From: Streptomyces griseoluteus
GTDB taxonomy: Bacteria; Actinomycetota; Actinomycetes; Streptomycetales; Streptomycetaceae
Direction of reading: 5' to 3'
Assembly: GCF_004784465.1 (NCBI RefSeq)
Contig: NZ_SRRU01000003.1
Location: forward strand, 1-64,000
Length of the DNA: 64,000 bases
Shown: positions 61,065 through 64,000 of the stretch, piece after piece
How the letters are laid out: each line of letters starts with the position of its first letter
How positions within the stretch are numbered: position 1 is the first letter of the stretch
The notes under the pieces: model-generated
What the model was told of the DNA's origin: nothing
Database searches by the model: none
Seen by the model: only the letters and a program-made list of their open reading frames with translations
Position numbers and translations under genes: made by a program

Positions 61065-62135
61065 CTACCCGTCGTCCTCGTCCCGGGCGTCTTCGAAGAC
61101 GAACAGTGGCTTGGTGCCGTGGGCCAGTGCTTCGGCGAGTGCGACGGCTTCGGCGAAGCGTTCCACCGGGAACCGGCGCCCCGGGGGGATGTTCAGCACC
61201 TCGTCGGAGACGAGATCGCGGACCCGGGCCAGCATGCCCAGCGCTACCTGGGGTGAGGCGGTGCCGAGCCAGCGGTTCAGCCAGAAGCCACGGACCGTTT
61301 TGGTCTCGTAGATGAGTGAGCGGGCCTGCAGTGGGATCGTCAGTGCCGAGGGGTCCGTCTGCCGGTGGGTGGAGAGGGCTCCGTAGACCACCAGCTGCCC
61401 GCCCGGGGCCAGTGCCTGGGACACCTGGGCACCGACGGGACCCGCGACGCAGTCGACGGCCTTCCGCACGCCGGCCGGTCCCGCCGTCTCGGCCACACGC
61501 CGTACCAGGTCCTCGTCCTCGGTGCAGATGACCTCGTCACCGCCGAGCGCTGTGATCTCCGCGACGGCGCTGCGTCGCCGCACGACGTTGATCGTGCGGA
61601 TGCCCAGATGCCGGGCGAGCTGGATGACGAGCCGCCCGACGGTGGAGCCCGCGGCCGTCTGCAGTAGCCATTCGCCCGGCTGCGCGTCGAGTTCTCGCGT
61701 CACGAGGAGCAGTGCGGTCAGCGGGTTGACGGCGAGCTGGCAGGCGGTGGAGTCGCTCAGGTGGTCGGGGACCGGCAGGAGTCTGTCGGTGTCGATGACG
61801 AGGTACTCCTGCCAGGTCCCGGCGACGGGGGGTCCGGGCACCGCCGGGATCGCAACGGCCACCACACGCTCACCGGCCTTCGGGCCGTCGGTGTCCGGGC
61901 CCAGGGCCTCGACGCGGCCCACGCACTCCATGTTGCCCCCGACGGCGGGGAACTCCGGGGAGAAGCCGTAGCGGCCACGCAGCACGTGCAGATCACTGGC
62001 GTGAAGGGGAGTCGCCTGCACTCGGATCAGTGCCTGACCGGCCTTCGGTGTGGGAACAGGCCGGGACTGCAACCGCAGGACATCGGTGGGTTCACCGGCC
62101 TGGACGGCCACGACAGCGCGCATGGATCGAGGCAT
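61065..62135 (-). CDS. Quinone-oxidoreductase-like medium-chain reductase (MDR family)
   Basis: The 356-residue protein begins MRAVVAVQAGEPTDVLRLQSRPVPTPKAGQALIRVQATPLHASDL a few residues after the ATG, typical of zinc-free medium-chain reductases. It has the NADPH-binding stretch LLQTAAGSTVGRLVIQLARHLG. It resembles the enoyl-reductase/ETR-like branch (mitochondrial 2-enoyl thioester reductase type). ATG 62135 is preferred with GAAGGG upstream; an earlier in-frame ATG at 62213 would add 26 residues without a good site. The electron acceptor is unknown. Confidence 0.85.
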   Translation of the reverse strand: MPRSMRAVVAVQAGEPTDVLRLQSRPVPTPKAGQALIRVQATPLHASDLHVLRGRYGFSPEFPAVGGNMECVGRVEALGPDTDGPKAGERVVAVAIPAVPGPPVAGTWQEYLVIDTDRLLPVPDHLSDSTACQLAVNPLTALLLVTRELDAQPGEWLLQTAAGSTVGRLVIQLARHLGIRTINVVRRRSAVAEITALGGDEVICTEDEDLVRRVAETAGPAGVRKAVDCVAGPVGAQVSQALAPGGQLVVYGALSTHRQTDPSALTIPLQARSLIYETKTVRGFWLNRWLGTASPQVALGMLARVRDLVSDEVLNIPPGRRFPVERFAEAVALAEALAHGTKPLFVFEDARDEDDG

Positions 62136-62229
62136 GAGCAGCCCTTCGTCCCAGAGCATCCAGACGGTCGTTCGCCGGGGCCGCCCGTCCGGGTGCGGAA
62201 ACGAGTCCGTCACTCCACGCTATGCCCAG

Positions 62230-62285
62230 ATCGGGGAAGTTTCCCCGGAGCGCCGAAGTCGGCTCCCCTCGGGAGCTTCCCCGAT
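62230..62285 (-). terminator. Inverted repeat between phosphatase and quinone-reductase genes
   Basis: Arms ATCGGGGAAG (62230-62239) and CTTCCCCGAT (62276-62285) are perfectly complementary with a 36-base loop that itself contains GGGGAAGTTTCCCC-type dyads. It lies just past the stop of the leftward gene ending at 62293 and upstream of the next leftward gene. It could be a terminator or a regulatory site. Confidence 0.4.
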
Positions 62286-62292
62286 GCGGGGA

Positions 62293-63414
62293 TCAGAGAG
62301 CCATGCGGCGGATGGCGACCACGGCCGCGTCGTCGTCGAGGTGTCCGTGGACGTGGTCCAGCAGGTCGTCGTGGAGGGCGCGCAGGAGTTCGTCGGGGTC
62401 GTCCTTGGCCCATGCGGGCGCCCGTTCGTCGAACGGATAGAAGAGCCCGCCGGTGTTGCGCGCTTCGATGACGCCGTCCGTATAGAGGAGAAGCAGGTCG
62501 CCGTCCTCGAAGGGGAACGTCTGGACGTCGTAGGCAGCCATACCGAAGGCGCCGCCGAGCCCGATCGGAAGGTGGCTCGCCTCCGGCGTAAGAGGAGTGA
62601 CGCAAGAGCCGCGCAGGAGCAGCGGAGGTGGGTGGCCGCAGTTGATGAGGTGGACGACCGGCTCGTCGTCGGGGATCTCCAGGAGGATCGCGGTGGCGAA
62701 GTCCTCGTCGGTGTCCTCCTCCGACTGTGACCGCCACTGACTGGCGTCCCAGCGGAACGCGGCGTCCAGGTGCACGGCGAGGCGAGGCAGGGTGGCCTGC
62801 CGATGGGCGGCCGCACGGAAGGCGCCGAGCAACAGGGCGGCGTTGCTGATCGCGGCCAGGCCGCTGCCGCGCACGTCACCGATGAGGAGCCGGGTGCTGT
62901 GGTGGTCAGTCCGCGCTGCCGCGTAGAGATCTCCCCCCAGATCGGCTTCTTCCTCGGCGGGGACGTACAGCGCGGAAATCCGCAGCGGACCGGTGCGGGC
63001 AGGCAAGGGCTGGAGCAGCACGCTCTGCGCTGCCTCTGCGACGGACCGCACCCGGTGCAGCTGACGCTCCCTCCGGTCCCGCACCACGCAGATGCCGACA
63101 CAGACGGCCGATACGATGACCAGAGCGGTGATCTGAGCCTGGATGTTGCCGGAGGACAAATTCTCTCTCAGTACACCGATCAGCACCTGCGCCGCCACCG
63201 CGAGCGCCCCCATCAGCGCCGTCACGCGGGCGCCCGCGAACGCCACCGTGATCGCCGGTGCCGCCACCAGCAGGGGTCCGAGGTGGATGTGTGGCGGAGC
63301 CAGCACGTCCACCACGCAGACCGCGACGATCAGCGCGAGAGGGATCACCACCAGCGCGGGCGCGTGACCCGGCTGCCAGGAACGCCGGAACACCCGCCAC
63401 ACTCGCAAAGCCAT
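62293..63414 (-). CDS. Membrane SpoIIE/RsbU-type PP2C phosphatase
   Basis: The 373-residue protein has four or five membrane helices in residues 20-110. A PP2C phosphatase domain follows: ISALYVPAEEEADLGGDLYAAA, IGDVRGSGLAA, NCGHPPPLLLRG, LLLYTDGVIEARN and DDDAAVVAIRR. This is the common Streptomyces membrane phosphatase that acts on STAS-type antagonists. The first metal motif has GGDLYA in place of GGDWYD. GGAAGG precedes the ATG. The STAS gene at 60474 is a candidate substrate but lacks the target Ser. Confidence 0.88.
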   Translation of the reverse strand: MALRVWRVFRRSWQPGHAPALVVIPLALIVAVCVVDVLAPPHIHLGPLLVAAPAITVAFAGARVTALMGALAVAAQVLIGVLRENLSSGNIQAQITALVIVSAVCVGICVVRDRRERQLHRVRSVAEAAQSVLLQPLPARTGPLRISALYVPAEEEADLGGDLYAAARTDHHSTRLLIGDVRGSGLAAISNAALLLGAFRAAAHRQATLPRLAVHLDAAFRWDASQWRSQSEEDTDEDFATAILLEIPDDEPVVHLINCGHPPPLLLRGSCVTPLTPEASHLPIGLGGAFGMAAYDVQTFPFEDGDLLLLYTDGVIEARNTGGLFYPFDERAPAWAKDDPDELLRALHDDLLDHVHGHLDDDAAVVAIRRMAL

Positions 63415-63716
63415 GTCCCAAGCCTTCCACCCGCCCTCCCCTGCGGGAACGCGCCGCTCCGGAGGCCGTCCGCCGCGCCTGACGACTGAACGCGCGATCG
63501 CGCCTGTCCGGCGCCGGCTCGTACGGTCCCGACGGCGACCGGGCGCGCATACCGCAGCTCCCCGCACGGGGACACGCGCGCGGCCGGACGGCATCACCGT
63601 CGGCGACAGCGCGCCGGCTCCGCGCCAGTGTCCGAGCGGAGACAAGTCAGGACCGGCCGAGCGGGCAGCCCGGCCGGTCCTGCGAGCGACAGACCGTCGA
63701 CCGACGCGTCAGACGA
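63415..63716. other. Intergenic stretch, no gene recognised
   Basis: These 302 bases separate two leftward genes. No ribosome site with a plausible short gene was found, and no clear hairpin beyond ordinary GC-rich dyads. Confidence 0.4.
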
Positions 63717-64000
63717 TCAGCAGGTCCCCGCCCGGCTGTAGGAACCCAGCGTCTCCAGCGTGGTGTAGTTCGACTGGTACGCGTTGAAGACCGCCGGCGT
63801 ACCGCTGTACTTCAGCAGCGCCTCGTCATTGGCGTGCAGGGACTGGGTGGTGTAGTTGACACTCCCCGTCCAGATGATCTGCGAGGGCGTACCCAGGTAA
63901 TCGGCGTCCACCAGAAGGTACTTCGAATGCAGCATCGCGGCAGGCGGAGCCGTCTTGGCGAACCGGTAGACGGCCACACCGCTGTGCGGACCGCAGGCAC
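63717..64000 (-). CDS. Phospholipase D-like protein, C-terminal part (runs off the window)
   Basis: The visible 94 residues include AAMLHSKYLLVDADYLGTPSQIIWTGSVNYT, the second HKD motif (HxKxxxxD, here H-S-K-Y-L-L-V-D) followed by the conserved GSxN. The chain ends near TLETLGSYSRAGTC. Lengths and the secreted look of the tail suggest an extracellular phospholipase D-family enzyme. The start and the first HKD motif lie beyond the right edge. Confidence 0.75.
   Translation of the reverse strand, partial: ACGPHSGVAVYRFAKTAPPAAMLHSKYLLVDADYLGTPSQIIWTGSVNYTTQSLHANDEALLKYSGTPAVFNAYQSNYTTLETLGSYSRAGTC

Noticed and set aside
1..64000. tRNA, rRNA, riboswitch or attachment-site candidates
   Set aside because: No cloverleaf, rRNA motif, known riboswitch core or direct-repeat att pair was found on reading both strands.

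Overview
This is a 64 kb stretch of a very GC-rich actinobacterial chromosome, almost certainly Streptomyces. The evidence is strong third-position G/C bias, frequent GTG/TTG starts, 4-base start/stop overlaps, an LAXTG-type sortase signal, an ANTAR/SpoIIE regulator and a poly-HAMP hybrid kinase. The gene mix (stress proteins, oxidoreductases, remnants, an IS edge, no core housekeeping genes) is typical of the accessory arms. No rRNA, tRNA or CRISPR array was seen.

Layout. 1-0.23 kb: end of an IS481-type element. 0.35-3.9 kb: DUF485/solute-symporter pair, then a TetR-histidine phosphatase pair. 3.9-11.4 kb: a catabolic island with a second TetR gene, a Baeyer-Villiger-type monooxygenase / alpha-beta hydrolase / GMC oxidoreductase operon, a metallo-beta-lactamase-fold hydrolase and an FAD amine oxidase. 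Its promoters carry one shared palindrome (TCGAAT, 3 bases, ATTCGA), so it looks like a single TetR regulon. Two of its genes carry apparent one-base deletions. 11.5-17.3 kb: a PEP-mutase/isocitrate-lyase-type enzyme, a large cell-wall-anchored protein with a possible PD-(D/E)XK nuclease core, a hypothetical protein, gene remnants and an MgtC-like protein. 17.4-19.5 kb: an SRPBCC protein and a zinc formaldehyde-type dehydrogenase.

19.8-25.5 kb: an envelope module. DedA and a PAP2 phosphatase diverge from BlaI and an M56 membrane protease; a second PAP2 gene heads an operon with a response regulator and histidine kinase. Four copies of a BlaI-like operator, in two evenly spaced pairs, sit in the two control regions. 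25.4-30.4 kb: two related COG4705-type membrane proteins bracket a BASS-type transporter and an ABC exporter.

30.5-42.5 kb: a set of genes resembling the mycobacterial DosR/DevR (Streptomyces OsdR) dormancy regulon. It has CBS-BON proteins, universal stress proteins, an Acg-type nitroreductase, an Rv1733c-like membrane protein, a flavin-binding protein, a GH65 phosphorylase and phosphoketolase. GGG-N-C-N4-G-N-CCC boxes lie upstream of several of them, including a tandem pair. No DevR-type regulator is in the window.

42.7-46.5 kb: amino-acid permease, FAD oxidoreductase and MarR regulator. 47.2-63.4 kb: signalling genes (poly-HAMP hybrid kinase, ANTAR-GAF-PAS-SpoIIE phosphatase, Ser/Thr kinase, STAS protein, membrane SpoIIE-type phosphatase) mixed with a YdeP-like molybdopterin oxidoreductase, a ZIP transporter and a quinone reductase. 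The right edge cuts a phospholipase D-like gene. Family assignments are from reading motifs and translated sequence; no database search was run.
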